Notes: generated from the sequence alone by a model not told the origin. 5,664 nt of DNA from Bacteroidales bacterium (GCA_016926235.1 JAFGOZ010000463.1:1-5664); one strand, 5' to 3'; shown: positions 1-5,583, numbered from the stretch's first letter. A program made the numbers and translations.

Positions 1-14
1 CATACATACCATCA

Positions 15-46
15 CAAACGTACATTTGCAAATTGGCTATATCAAA
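15..46 (-). promoter_or_regulatory. Predicted Bacteroidetes-type promoter reading left out of the window
   Basis: On the minus strand a TTTG box (43-46) is followed after exactly 20 nt by TACGTTTG (15-22). This matches the known Bacteroidetes consensus TTTG, about 20 nt, TAnnTTTG. The -33 box overlaps the stop codon of the 118-aa gene, so it sits at the end of one unit and points at whatever follows to the left. The spacer contains the perfect palindrome ATTTGCAAAT (24-33), a possible repressor site. Start of transcription would fall near position 8. Minus-strand ATG triplets occur at 1-3, 5-7 and 10-12, but no coding region can be judged from what is visible. Confidence 0.5.
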
Positions 47-398
47 CAGGTCTAATTAACTTTTCTTCAATAGCACGTTGGACATACTCACCGGAATTGA
101 TAAGCTCCCGTAATTCACGTGTGTCAATACCTGTTTTATTGAAGTTGTAATACATACAGGAAATCGACAATAAATCATAAGGCAATGTCTTTGCTTTTAT
201 AGACTGCACAATCTTGTAGTAGAGGCTGATTATCATCAAACCTGAAAGTGAATCGAAACACTGCTTAATCCAGTCTAATTCTTGAAGGTTCGATAGAATT
301 TTGTCCTCCTCTTTTATTGTAAACCTACCATCATTTAAGGCAACCATTGTCCACTCAAACATATCACATGGTCTAACATATTCTCCTCTTGTTTCCAT
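42..398 (-). CDS. Small hypothetical protein, 118 aa
   Basis: I do not recognise this protein. It is 118 aa, with no signal peptide and no convincing membrane segment. A hydrophobic stretch around residues 50-65 (SLSGLMIISLYYKIV) looks like a buried helix rather than a transmembrane one. The C-terminal third (about 90-116) is rich in charged residues and probably helical, and two Cys occur in the middle part. The ATG at 396-398 is the first in frame, and the leader is A/T-rich without a Shine-Dalgarno sequence. It starts 41 nt downstream of the primase stop in the same direction, so it is probably co-transcribed as the last gene of the replication unit. The 41-nt gap contains one copy of the origin heptamer. 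An accessory replication or regulatory role would be a guess from position alone. Confidence 0.7.
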   Translation of the reverse strand: METRGEYVRPCDMFEWTMVALNDGRFTIKEEDKILSNLQELDWIKQCFDSLSGLMIISLYYKIVQSIKAKTLPYDLLSISCMYYNFNKTGIDTRELRELINSGEYVQRAIEEKLIRPV

Positions 399-426
399 AT
401 CATAATTAAATTAGAAATAATTTCAT

Positions 427-433
427 TGTTACG
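427..433 (-). repeat. Solitary copy of the CGTAACA origin heptamer
   Basis: TGTTACG on the plus strand (CGTAACA on the minus strand) lies in the 41-nt gap between the primase and the 118-aa gene. It is the only exact copy of the heptamer outside the 1654-1850 array that I found. It is a single half-site without a partner, so it could be a weak regulatory site for the small gene or chance. Confidence 0.3.
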
Positions 434-439
434 TATTAT

Positions 440-1636
440 TTAGAATGGTGCTTTGTGCAATGGAATAGGCTCACCATATTCCAATTCAAACGCCTCTATC
501 AAATGTGAATATGATGGATTAAGCTCACTGAAAAAATCCCCAACCTGGATCAATTGTTGTGGTGTAATGCTAGAAGTCCCGTTTAATTCCACATACTCCG
601 CAAGTTCTTCTATAGAATTGATGAATTCAGTTTTTTCTTGTACCGATTTCGCCTTTAGGGATTGCTGCGTGAACTGATCTGAAGAATCGATATTGTCCCC
701 AAGGGTAACATCCACAGGCCCATTTGTGTAAGTTTCGAGGTCATTACTCGGTAAGTCCCCAAAAATATTGATGCCATGTTCCTTACACCGGGCAAAGAAG
801 ATTGACAGATCGATGTTATAATCATGCCTCAGAACGTTATCAAACTGTTGGTCAGTTTCTCTTGGATCATAATCTGGATGGAATTGTGAAATTGCGTGAA
901 AATATTTTCTTGCGTCATTTTCACCAAAGCTGTTTATAACAGCGGCAGCCACCATCCACCAATCTTGATAAATGCCGGTAATGTCTGTTTGCTTTTCAAT
1001 AATTTGCTCAATAGTTGCTTCCACTTTTTGTCGGTCACCCTTTGCATTCTTGGTGGGATGGTATGAATGATAAACCGCCTTGGAGGATTCCACAAGCCGT
1101 GTCAGTATATCAGCATTTTCTTTGAAACATGCTTTTTCATCGAAGGAATAAAACCTTAACCTTACGACGTCACTGCACGACGGATCTATCACAATGCCAT
1201 TCGCCAGAAATCCCTCCTCAATAGCTTTAAAGTGTTGCCTATGTTTATCTGGATGTTGAATCCTGACAAGTCCCCATACACCCTTGCCGGAGGCGCTTAA
1301 TGCACAGTATGCAACCTCAGGGATTCTTGCCAACCAATCCCTGCATTCCTCCCAATTTTTTATCCCGGGATTTTCTTTGTTATCAATATCAAATTGGATA
1401 AATCCACTATGTGAAATAATGCTTCTTTCATTGCGAACTGAACATGTGCAGGAAGGAGTTGCCGCAGGCAGTGATAGCTTAATCATTTTTCGATCATACT
1501 CATCCGTAGTGGATCTCAGCAATTCTATTTTCTCCCGGTGTTTATGTGAGGCAAGGAAGCTACGCAATGAAACCTCAACCGGATGAGCTGATCTCACATT
1601 CTCAAAGTATGATATGGATACATCAAATATGCTCAT
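440..1636 (-). CDS. VirE N-terminal (BT4734-like) / PriCT-type primase
   Basis: Predicted DNA primase that would lay down primers on the element's own DNA. The N-terminal half (about residues 5-185) reads as the BT4734-like/VirE_N domain of the archaeo-eukaryotic primase fold: SGFIQFDID with metal-binding Asp83 and Asp85, the glycine-rich SASGKG (114-119), and DPSCSDVVRLRFYS (151-164), the usual third motif region. Residues about 205-290 (DWWMVAAAVINSFG to FFARCKEHGI) match a PriCT-2-like primase C-terminal domain. The last 100 residues are acidic and unassigned. Many Bacteroidetes relatives fuse this module to a helicase. Here the protein stops at 398 aa and the helicase is a separate gene upstream, with the repeat array between them. 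The ATG at 1634-1636 gives the expected family N-terminus (VSISYFENV). Family assignment is by motif recognition; primase activity is inferred. Confidence 0.85.
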   Translation of the reverse strand: MSIFDVSISYFENVRSAHPVEVSLRSFLASHKHREKIELLRSTTDEYDRKMIKLSLPAATPSCTCSVRNERSIISHSGFIQFDIDNKENPGIKNWEECRDWLARIPEVAYCALSASGKGVWGLVRIQHPDKHRQHFKAIEEGFLANGIVIDPSCSDVVRLRFYSFDEKACFKENADILTRLVESSKAVYHSYHPTKNAKGDRQKVEATIEQIIEKQTDITGIYQDWWMVAAAVINSFGENDARKYFHAISQFHPDYDPRETDQQFDNVLRHDYNIDLSIFFARCKEHGINIFGDLPSNDLETYTNGPVDVTLGDNIDSSDQFTQQSLKAKSVQEKTEFINSIEELAEYVELNGTSSITPQQLIQVGDFFSELNPSYSHLIEAFELEYGEPIPLHKAPF

Positions 1637-1653
1637 TGTCCCACACTGTCTTT

Positions 1654-1701
1654 TAACGCTCCCGTAACACCTGACACTGTTACGTTACGAATCCCGTAAA
1701 A
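1654..1701 (+). repeat. Origin module 1 (48 nt)
   Basis: Architecture TAACG-N4-CGTAACA-N8-TGTTACGTTACGA-N5-GTAAAA. The heptamers at 1663-1669 and 1678-1684 form an inverted repeat that could extrude as a 7-bp stem with an 8-nt loop. The second is followed directly by another TTACGA half-site. Exactly the same spacing recurs in inverted orientation at 1803-1850, while the N8, N4 and N5 spacers differ in sequence. Conserved words with drifting spacers point to selection on protein-binding sites rather than a recent duplication. Confidence 0.75.
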
Positions 1702-1733
1702 CACTATACAACAAATAGATGGCATAAAATAAG

Positions 1734-1770
1734 CGTAACACCCTGTTGCGTTTCGTAACATCTTGTTACG
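1734..1770. repeat. Central pair of 17-bp dyads
   Basis: CGTAACA-ccc-TGTTgCG (1734-1750, one mismatch) and CGTAACA-tct-TGTTACG (1754-1770, perfect) lie in tandem, separated by TTT. They start 20 bp apart, close to two helical turns, so bound dimers would face the same side of the DNA. The half-site spacing of 3 nt differs from the 8 nt used in the flanking modules. The midpoint, 1752, is also the midpoint of the whole array. Confidence 0.75.
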
Positions 1771-1802
1771 GTCATTTTTATTTATATTATTAATATTTAT
1801 CA
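1771..1802. other. A/T-rich arm, candidate DNA unwinding element
   Basis: A 32-nt stretch with 29 A/T bases lies between the central dyads and the second module. The equivalent 32-nt arm on the other side (1702-1733) has 23 A/T bases, so the two arms match in length but not in composition. If this is an origin, melting would be expected on this, the helicase-gene side. Confidence 0.45.
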
Positions 1803-1850
1803 TTTTACAAAGATCGTAACGTAACACCCGGGGATGTTACGAATCCGTTA
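1803..1850 (-). repeat. Origin module 2 (48 nt, inverted copy of module 1)
   Basis: Read on the minus strand this is TAACG-N4-CGTAACA-N8-TGTTACGTTACGA-N5-GTAAAA, the same word order and spacing as module 1. The loop of its inverted repeat contains CCCGGG. The last 14 nt (1837-1850) lie inside the helicase gene, and the heptamer at 1835-1841 contains the helicase stop codon (TAA at 1837-1839). The protein's C-terminus (VTDS) is therefore partly dictated by a binding site, or the reverse. Confidence 0.75.
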
Positions 1851-2952
1851 CACCTTTATTTTTGTCGAGTACCCTCTTTACCTTCATTTTATTTGTGTCG
1901 AGTCTGTCGGCTATTTGTTTCAAACTTAAATCTGGATTCTCTTTATGGAGATAAATGATGGACATCTCTAAGTTGGCAACTTCATCTTTTGACCTTTCCC
2001 GGAGATGATCTCTTTCTGGTGCGTACCCAACATGGACCAATTGAAGAAAAGCGCCTATTTTTTCAATGCGCATCACTTTCACATTATCCGCATCATATTT
2101 ATACTCAGTATTCCTGGCCTTGATCTGTTTAATATACCTGAGGGAACTGTCCTGCTGGCTTTCTCCTATGCCAATGGCAGAGTCAGCGAAGTTGACGATC
2201 ATTTTACTACCTTGAATATCGTTACGGGTGAGCGGCTTTGTTAAATCTCTCTTTGGAGTATGGGCAACAACAAGGATTGAAAGCCCCATATCATTCTGTA
2301 ATCTCTTAATCCTTCTCATTAGTGGTATTGCATACATAGCCTTCTCCGTCTGATCAGCCAGGTATGAGATATTGTCGATAACCAGGACTTTTGCATTTTC
2401 GCTTTCCATAATATTTCTCAAGTTATTAAAGATGAGGTCATCCATTTTCACATCATCAGGAATATCGGGAAGTGGGTCTAACTCACACCTCAGGAAATTC
2501 GCTTTAAACTCATTGTATTTATCTTCATCGCTGTACCGTAGATAAAACTGCATATCTGACAACTCAAAATCAGCATAGACTACTTTCTGTTTTTGGGATA
2601 TTTCGTCTGCAATTTGCACAGCCAGTATGCTCTTTCCCAGGTTTGTATCTCCAAAAAGTATACATAACTCACCATCGAAAAATAGGTTGTCGTACAGGGA
2701 CGCTGGTTTTGGTTTGGTCTTAGAATCAATAAGCCAGTTGCTGGCGGGCCTTATAATAAATGGACCAACCCTGATTGACTCGCAAGGTGGAGTTGCTGCA
2801 TTAAGCGGAACCGGCTCCTTTGTAAAATCGAACTGTCCGTTAGAACCAGGCTTCTTAAAAGTTGATTCTTTTTGTTTATTTCCATCAGAATCAGTATCTT
2901 TACGCTGTCTATCAAGTAAAGAATTTTCGGGGGGCTGCGATGAATCAGTCAT
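1837..2952 (-). CDS. RepA-like RecA-fold replicative helicase / AAA ATPase
   Basis: Predicted ATP-dependent replicative helicase of the RSF1010 RepA-like/AAA_25 group (RecA fold). The first 60 residues are polar and low in structure. The core begins near 85: Walker A GDTNLGKS (101-108), an acidic strand VVYADFELSD (124-133) with a likely catalytic Glu130, Walker B KVLVIDN (188-194) with Asp193, and SILVVAHTPK (225-234) with sensor His231. Residues about 328-365 (SLKQIADRLDTNKMKVKRVL) form a C-terminal helix-turn-helix, so the protein may bind DNA itself. The ATG at 2950-2952 overlaps the upstream HTH gene by 8 nt, which suggests translational coupling. The primase gene follows after the iteron array, giving a helicase-origin-primase order. 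A loader or regulatory ATPase cannot be excluded, because helicase activity is inferred from the family. Confidence 0.85.
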   Translation of the reverse strand: MTDSSQPPENSLLDRQRKDTDSDGNKQKESTFKKPGSNGQFDFTKEPVPLNAATPPCESIRVGPFIIRPASNWLIDSKTKPKPASLYDNLFFDGELCILFGDTNLGKSILAVQIADEISQKQKVVYADFELSDMQFYLRYSDEDKYNEFKANFLRCELDPLPDIPDDVKMDDLIFNNLRNIMESENAKVLVIDNISYLADQTEKAMYAIPLMRRIKRLQNDMGLSILVVAHTPKRDLTKPLTRNDIQGSKMIVNFADSAIGIGESQQDSSLRYIKQIKARNTEYKYDADNVKVMRIEKIGAFLQLVHVGYAPERDHLRERSKDEVANLEMSIIYLHKENPDLSLKQIADRLDTNKMKVKRVLDKNKGVTDS

Positions 2953-3298
2953 TGTGACCCCCTTTCTTTTTTAGGTATGATCCCGCCTCTACTTCAATCT
3001 CGGAATTGGTTTTCTTCCGCCCAACGCGGATATATTCCATTAGATCTTCGCGGGAAAAATAAAGGCGTTTGCTGCGTTTCATTACAGGAAGCTCACCGCG
3101 GGATACCTTACTGTAAACGGTTGGCACTGTTAGGTGTAGAAATTGTGCGGCGTCCTTAACGGTTAATAAATCGTTGTTTAATGACTTTGCCGATTGCTTG
3201 GAATCTATTTTCCATAATTCCAGCTTCTTAATAACTTCATCTGCTACATCTGAAATGAAATCATCTATGTTCCGGGTACTAAAGATTAAATTATTCAT
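2945..3298 (-). CDS. HTH_17 / excisionase-family DNA-binding protein
   Basis: 117-aa DNA-binding protein of the MerR-like helix-turn-helix 17 (excisionase/AlpA-like) family. The domain spans about residues 44-92: LLTVKDAAQFLHLTVPTVY places the two helices, followed by the wing SRGELPVMKRSKRLYFSREDLMEYI with the typical basic turn. A 43-residue N-terminal extension and a basic tail (KKK near 110) flank it. It is the first gene of the replication unit and overlaps the helicase start by 8 nt (the ATG of the helicase falls inside its last codons). Proteins of this type act as excisionase or as transcriptional activator or repressor in integrating elements. Initiator protein for the downstream array is another possibility. 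Repeats upstream of the gene resemble half-sites in the array, which would fit autoregulation, but that is inference. Confidence 0.8.
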   Translation of the reverse strand: MNNLIFSTRNIDDFISDVADEVIKKLELWKIDSKQSAKSLNNDLLTVKDAAQFLHLTVPTVYSKVSRGELPVMKRSKRLYFSREDLMEYIRVGRKKTNSEIEVEAGSYLKKKGGHND

Positions 3299-3301
3299 CT
3301 C

Positions 3302-3374
3302 TACGATATTAAATCGTAAAGGTCGTAATGATATACCCTGGGTTTTTTACAGGTATCTACCTAACTTATTACCT
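3302..3374 (-). promoter_or_regulatory. Repeat-rich control region upstream of the HTH-helicase unit
   Basis: The 113-nt gap before the HTH gene holds several short repeats. TACGAT-N5-ATCGTA (3302-3318) is an inverted repeat ending only 3 nt before the start codon. TCGTAA occurs at 3314-3319 and 3323-3328 in direct orientation (TTACGA on the minus strand, as in the origin modules). AGGTA-tc-TACCT (3351-3362) is a dyad with a further TACCT at 3370-3374. No clean TAnnTTTG box is visible, so I cannot place the promoter precisely. The density and position of repeats suggest operators for the replication unit. Confidence 0.45.
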
Positions 3375-3411
3375 ATTGATATTCAACGTGGTAGAATTTT
3401 AGCCAGGTTTT

Positions 3412-4140
3412 TTAATTTGGAAATTTCTTGAGATGATTTATGACTTTTGCGTTGTTTCCTGATATTTCGATTATTACTTTTTTGTAACCTTTCCCAAAGC
3501 TCTGAGCTATTAAAGGTTTATTAGTCATGTCAATACCAATGAAAGCGCGGTAGAATCCTTGACCATTTGTATTAGGGTACCGCTCTGTTGCAAATGCCTC
3601 GATCGCCTTTCTTGAATATTTGTCATCATTATTGCGCTCGAAGTTGTTCTCAATACCCATTTCAATCAATATCCAGTGATAAAGGGCATAGTATTTAGCT
3701 GGAATTTTCTTTTGATCTTTATTATCATCATCAAGTAGTGAGTGATCCTCAGACATATGCTCTTGTTCAATCAGTTCTAGAATTCTTTTTTCATCAACAT
3801 TTTTAATATTAATCTGAAAACCAGTTTCTCGGTTGCATTTTTGAGTCAAGTAGTTGAATGCATAACAATATGAATCATCACAGTCGGCGGCCTTTAAAAG
3901 CCAAGTAGCAAATATCTGTCCGCAGATTACGGATTCCCGATCAAATTCTTTTATTTTTTCCTTGATTAAATCTTTAGACCGACCTCGTCTATGTCTTATT
4001 GGTGAAAGCTCTTTGATAGCATCTTTCAATTTTGTGACTATAAAATCTCCGTCACAACCGGGATTATCATTCTCAGTGTTATGGATGATTTCATCTTGCA
4101 TTAATTCAATGTATTTAAGCGGGGATAATTTTCTGTTCAT
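3412..4140 (-). CDS. Uncharacterised integrase-linked protein, 242 aa
   Basis: I cannot name a family with confidence. The protein has a basic patch (HRRGRSKDLIKEK, 50-62), a central stretch with several Cys (73-102), an acidic linker (127-145), and a C-terminal region (148-242) with an aromatic helix AKYYALYHWILIEMG and GQGFYRAFIGID. The ending SGNNAKVINHLKKFPN looks like a conserved tail. From memory, similar C-terminal regions occur in proteins beside tyrosine integrases in Bacteroidetes islands, but I cannot verify this. There is no signal peptide or membrane segment. It starts 21 nt after the integrase stop on the same strand, so co-transcription is likely. A role in recombination or its regulation is suggested by position only. 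The ATG at 4138-4140 is the natural start. Confidence 0.75.
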   Translation of the reverse strand: MNRKLSPLKYIELMQDEIIHNTENDNPGCDGDFIVTKLKDAIKELSPIRHRRGRSKDLIKEKIKEFDRESVICGQIFATWLLKAADCDDSYCYAFNYLTQKCNRETGFQINIKNVDEKRILELIEQEHMSEDHSLLDDDNKDQKKIPAKYYALYHWILIEMGIENNFERNNDDKYSRKAIEAFATERYPNTNGQGFYRAFIGIDMTNKPLIAQSFGKGYKKVIIEISGNNAKVINHLKKFPN

Positions 4141-4161
4141 GCCTGCAATAATGTTATGGAA

Positions 4162-5412
4162 TCAAAAATCCATTATTCTTTTAGCAAACTCCTTCTTTTC
4201 CTCATCATCAAATCCGGCAAAATAATTCTGTGTGGTTATTAGGTTACCGTGCCCGAGACTTTCCTGAATAAACTCCATTGTGGCACCATTACGGACCGCA
4301 TTAGTGGCAAATGAATGTCTGGCCCAGTATGTTGAAATACCACCGGGAAGATCATTGGCTTTACATAGAGTCTTAATATGCTGGTTGATGAATCGTGTGA
4401 AGTTCTTGATCTGCAACTGTTGCTGTTGAGGTGAGGAACCTGCCTTGACAATATCAAATACAAGATTGTCTGGCTCCTTATTGCCATTGCCATACTTGTC
4501 TATGATCCCTTGAGCAAACTCATTGAGAAAAGCAGTAACAGGCCTTAACTTACTCTTGCTGGTATTACGGATCTTAGCCCTGTAAAACGTGATCTTACTG
4601 TTTTCAATATCCTTGTACCTCAGCAAAGCAATGTCCTTCATGTTCATCCCGTTACAGGCATACGAAAAGAACCAGAAATCCCGTGCTTTCATCTGTTCCG
4701 GAGTGGACCACTCAGCATGAAACAGCTTGCTCAACTGGTCCCTTGTGAGGGCCTTTTTCACGTTTTTGGTTGCTGGTACCTGGTACTTTCTTTTACCAAA
4801 TGGGTAGAAATCATTCTCGATCTCTTTTTCCTCGATTGCCCTATTAAAGAGAGTCCGTAGTACCCGCAGGTACATACTGACTGTGGTAAGGCTTCGGCCT
4901 TTAACGGAGGTCATGTAGGTTTCGTAATCATTCAACCATGCGGGGGTAATATCGTAAAAGGTTAAGGTGGAATATTTCTTATTGGACTTAATGACAAAAT
5001 CAATAACAGATTTCTGGCTCAGATCGTAGGTGCTAGCTGTACCAATCTGATTTCTATTAAGCAGTTCCTGAATGACAAGTCCGTATTGATACTGCACCCG
5101 GATTCCATCACCTGGTTTACGGTACAGCTTCCTCTCAAATGCCTCAAACGTGAAGGGAATGAGTTTCTCAGCCACCTTGTCTGCTTTCACTTCAAGGGCC
5201 TTCAATTCCTTTCTCGTTCCCTTGTGTTCGGTACGGGGCTTATCAGTCAGCCAAATGGATTGAAACTCCTTTTCTGTGAACTCAAATTTCGTGGTGTAAA
5301 GTTTCTGCTTACGTGGGGAAGGTGTGAAAACCCGCAACCTTACTGGATATTTGCCGTTGGATTTCATCCTTCGGGTGTCCAGCCAGATCGAAATTGAATA
5401 TTCCTGTTTCAT
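4162..5412 (-). CDS. Bacteroidetes-type tyrosine site-specific integrase
   Basis: Recombinase expected to insert and excise the element at the tRNA-Val gene. Three parts are visible: an N-terminal arm-type DNA-binding domain (about 1-85; YSISIWLDTRR ... YPVRLRVFT), a SAM-like core-binding domain (about 105-205), and a catalytic domain (about 220-416). Catalytic features are Lys280 (RAKI), ARHSFAT with Arg365 (box II), LGHGN with His388, and nucleophile Tyr397 in TQNYFAGF. Two canonical positions differ: the usual first Arg (GLR) is Asn257 in CNGMNMKD, and the box II His is Tyr362 (TYWARH). Such replacements occur in Bacteroidetes integrases (the CTnDOT integrase also lacks the first Arg), so the enzyme is probably active. 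Its full length of 416 aa is typical. It is read away from the attachment site, with its own promoter in the 171-nt leader. Confidence 0.93.
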   Translation of the reverse strand: MKQEYSISIWLDTRRMKSNGKYPVRLRVFTPSPRKQKLYTTKFEFTEKEFQSIWLTDKPRTEHKGTRKELKALEVKADKVAEKLIPFTFEAFERKLYRKPGDGIRVQYQYGLVIQELLNRNQIGTASTYDLSQKSVIDFVIKSNKKYSTLTFYDITPAWLNDYETYMTSVKGRSLTTVSMYLRVLRTLFNRAIEEKEIENDFYPFGKRKYQVPATKNVKKALTRDQLSKLFHAEWSTPEQMKARDFWFFSYACNGMNMKDIALLRYKDIENSKITFYRAKIRNTSKSKLRPVTAFLNEFAQGIIDKYGNGNKEPDNLVFDIVKAGSSPQQQQLQIKNFTRFINQHIKTLCKANDLPGGISTYWARHSFATNAVRNGATMEFIQESLGHGNLITTQNYFAGFDDEEKKEFAKRIMDF

Positions 5413-5429
5413 GGAAGGTTATGTTTCTA

Positions 5430-5464
5430 TATGCAAATTCCTGCTTATGCATATGATTTGCATA
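5430..5464. promoter_or_regulatory. Inverted repeat, candidate operator of the integrase promoter
   Basis: TATGCAAAT (5430-5438) and ATTTGCATA (5456-5464) form a perfect 9-nt inverted repeat around a 17-nt spacer, which itself contains the palindrome TATGCATA (5446-5453). The right arm abuts the -7 box of the predicted integrase promoter and the repeat covers the likely transcription start, a classical repressor position. A related ATTTGCAAAT lies inside the promoter at 15-46. Confidence 0.5.
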
Positions 5465-5496
5465 CAAAATTACAAAATAAATCCATAGCAAACAAT
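5465..5496 (-). promoter_or_regulatory. Predicted integrase promoter
   Basis: On the minus strand TAATTTTG (5465-5472) matches the Bacteroidetes -7 consensus TAnnTTTG. Upstream, TTG (5493-5495) lies 20 nt away and an alternative TTTG (5489-5492) 16 nt away. The first spacing fits the family consensus. The transcript would start near 5458, leaving a leader of about 45 nt before the integrase ATG. Confidence 0.5.
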
Positions 5497-5583
5497 AAAT
5501 AGATTGTGATAAAATCATTGAAATTACTATATTTACAAAGGGATTGAATAGAAAACGGATAATTAACAGATAGGCTATATTTG

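Larger units (their letters stand above)
1654..1850. other. Candidate replication origin: mirror-symmetric CGTAACA iteron array with A/T-rich arm
   Basis: Seven exact CGTAACA/TGTTACG heptamers plus near-copies are packed into the gap between helicase and primase, reaching into the end of the helicase gene. The layout is symmetric about position 1752: a 48-nt module (1654-1701), a 32-nt arm, a central pair of dyads (1734-1770), a 32-nt arm, and an inverted 48-nt module (1803-1850). One arm (1771-1802) is 29/32 A+T, a plausible unwinding element. Known plasmid and satellite origins combine iterons and an A/T-rich stretch beside the replication genes, so origin is the leading reading. An alternative is a complex operator controlling the primase. 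No other origin-like sequence is visible in the window. Confidence 0.65.

Noticed and set aside
35..60. GGCTATAT and TAATTAAC occur both here (35-42, 53-60) and near the right end (5573-5580, 5560-5567), as if they were arm or end repeats
   Set aside because: They are short A/T-rich 8-mers in swapped order with different spacing, and no tRNA-like att sequence is present at the left edge. Chance is the simpler explanation unless the true left end turns out to be close by.
1633..1827. 64-aa minus-strand reading frame with a GTG start across the repeat array, its stop overlapping the primase ATG
   Set aside because: It lies almost wholly on the symmetric repeats, uses GTG, has a low-complexity Asn/Ile-rich start and resembles no known protein. 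The overlap with the primase start is suggestive of coupling, but the repeat structure explains the sequence better.
3337..3353. CCTG-N9-CAGG with a T6 run between the 242-aa gene and the HTH gene, considered as a terminator
   Set aside because: The arms are only 4 bp and the T run sits in the loop rather than after a stem, so it is not an intrinsic terminator on either strand.
453..5397. Plus-strand open frames of 60-115 codons throughout the window
   Set aside because: All lie opposite well-supported minus-strand genes or regulatory gaps and show no domain motifs, so they are antisense shadows.
5576..5583. Plus-strand TATATTTG directly before the tRNA fragment, matching a -7 promoter box
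   Set aside because: No TTG or TTTG at 17-23 nt upstream (the nearest TTG is about 29 nt away), and it would only transcribe a tRNA fragment.
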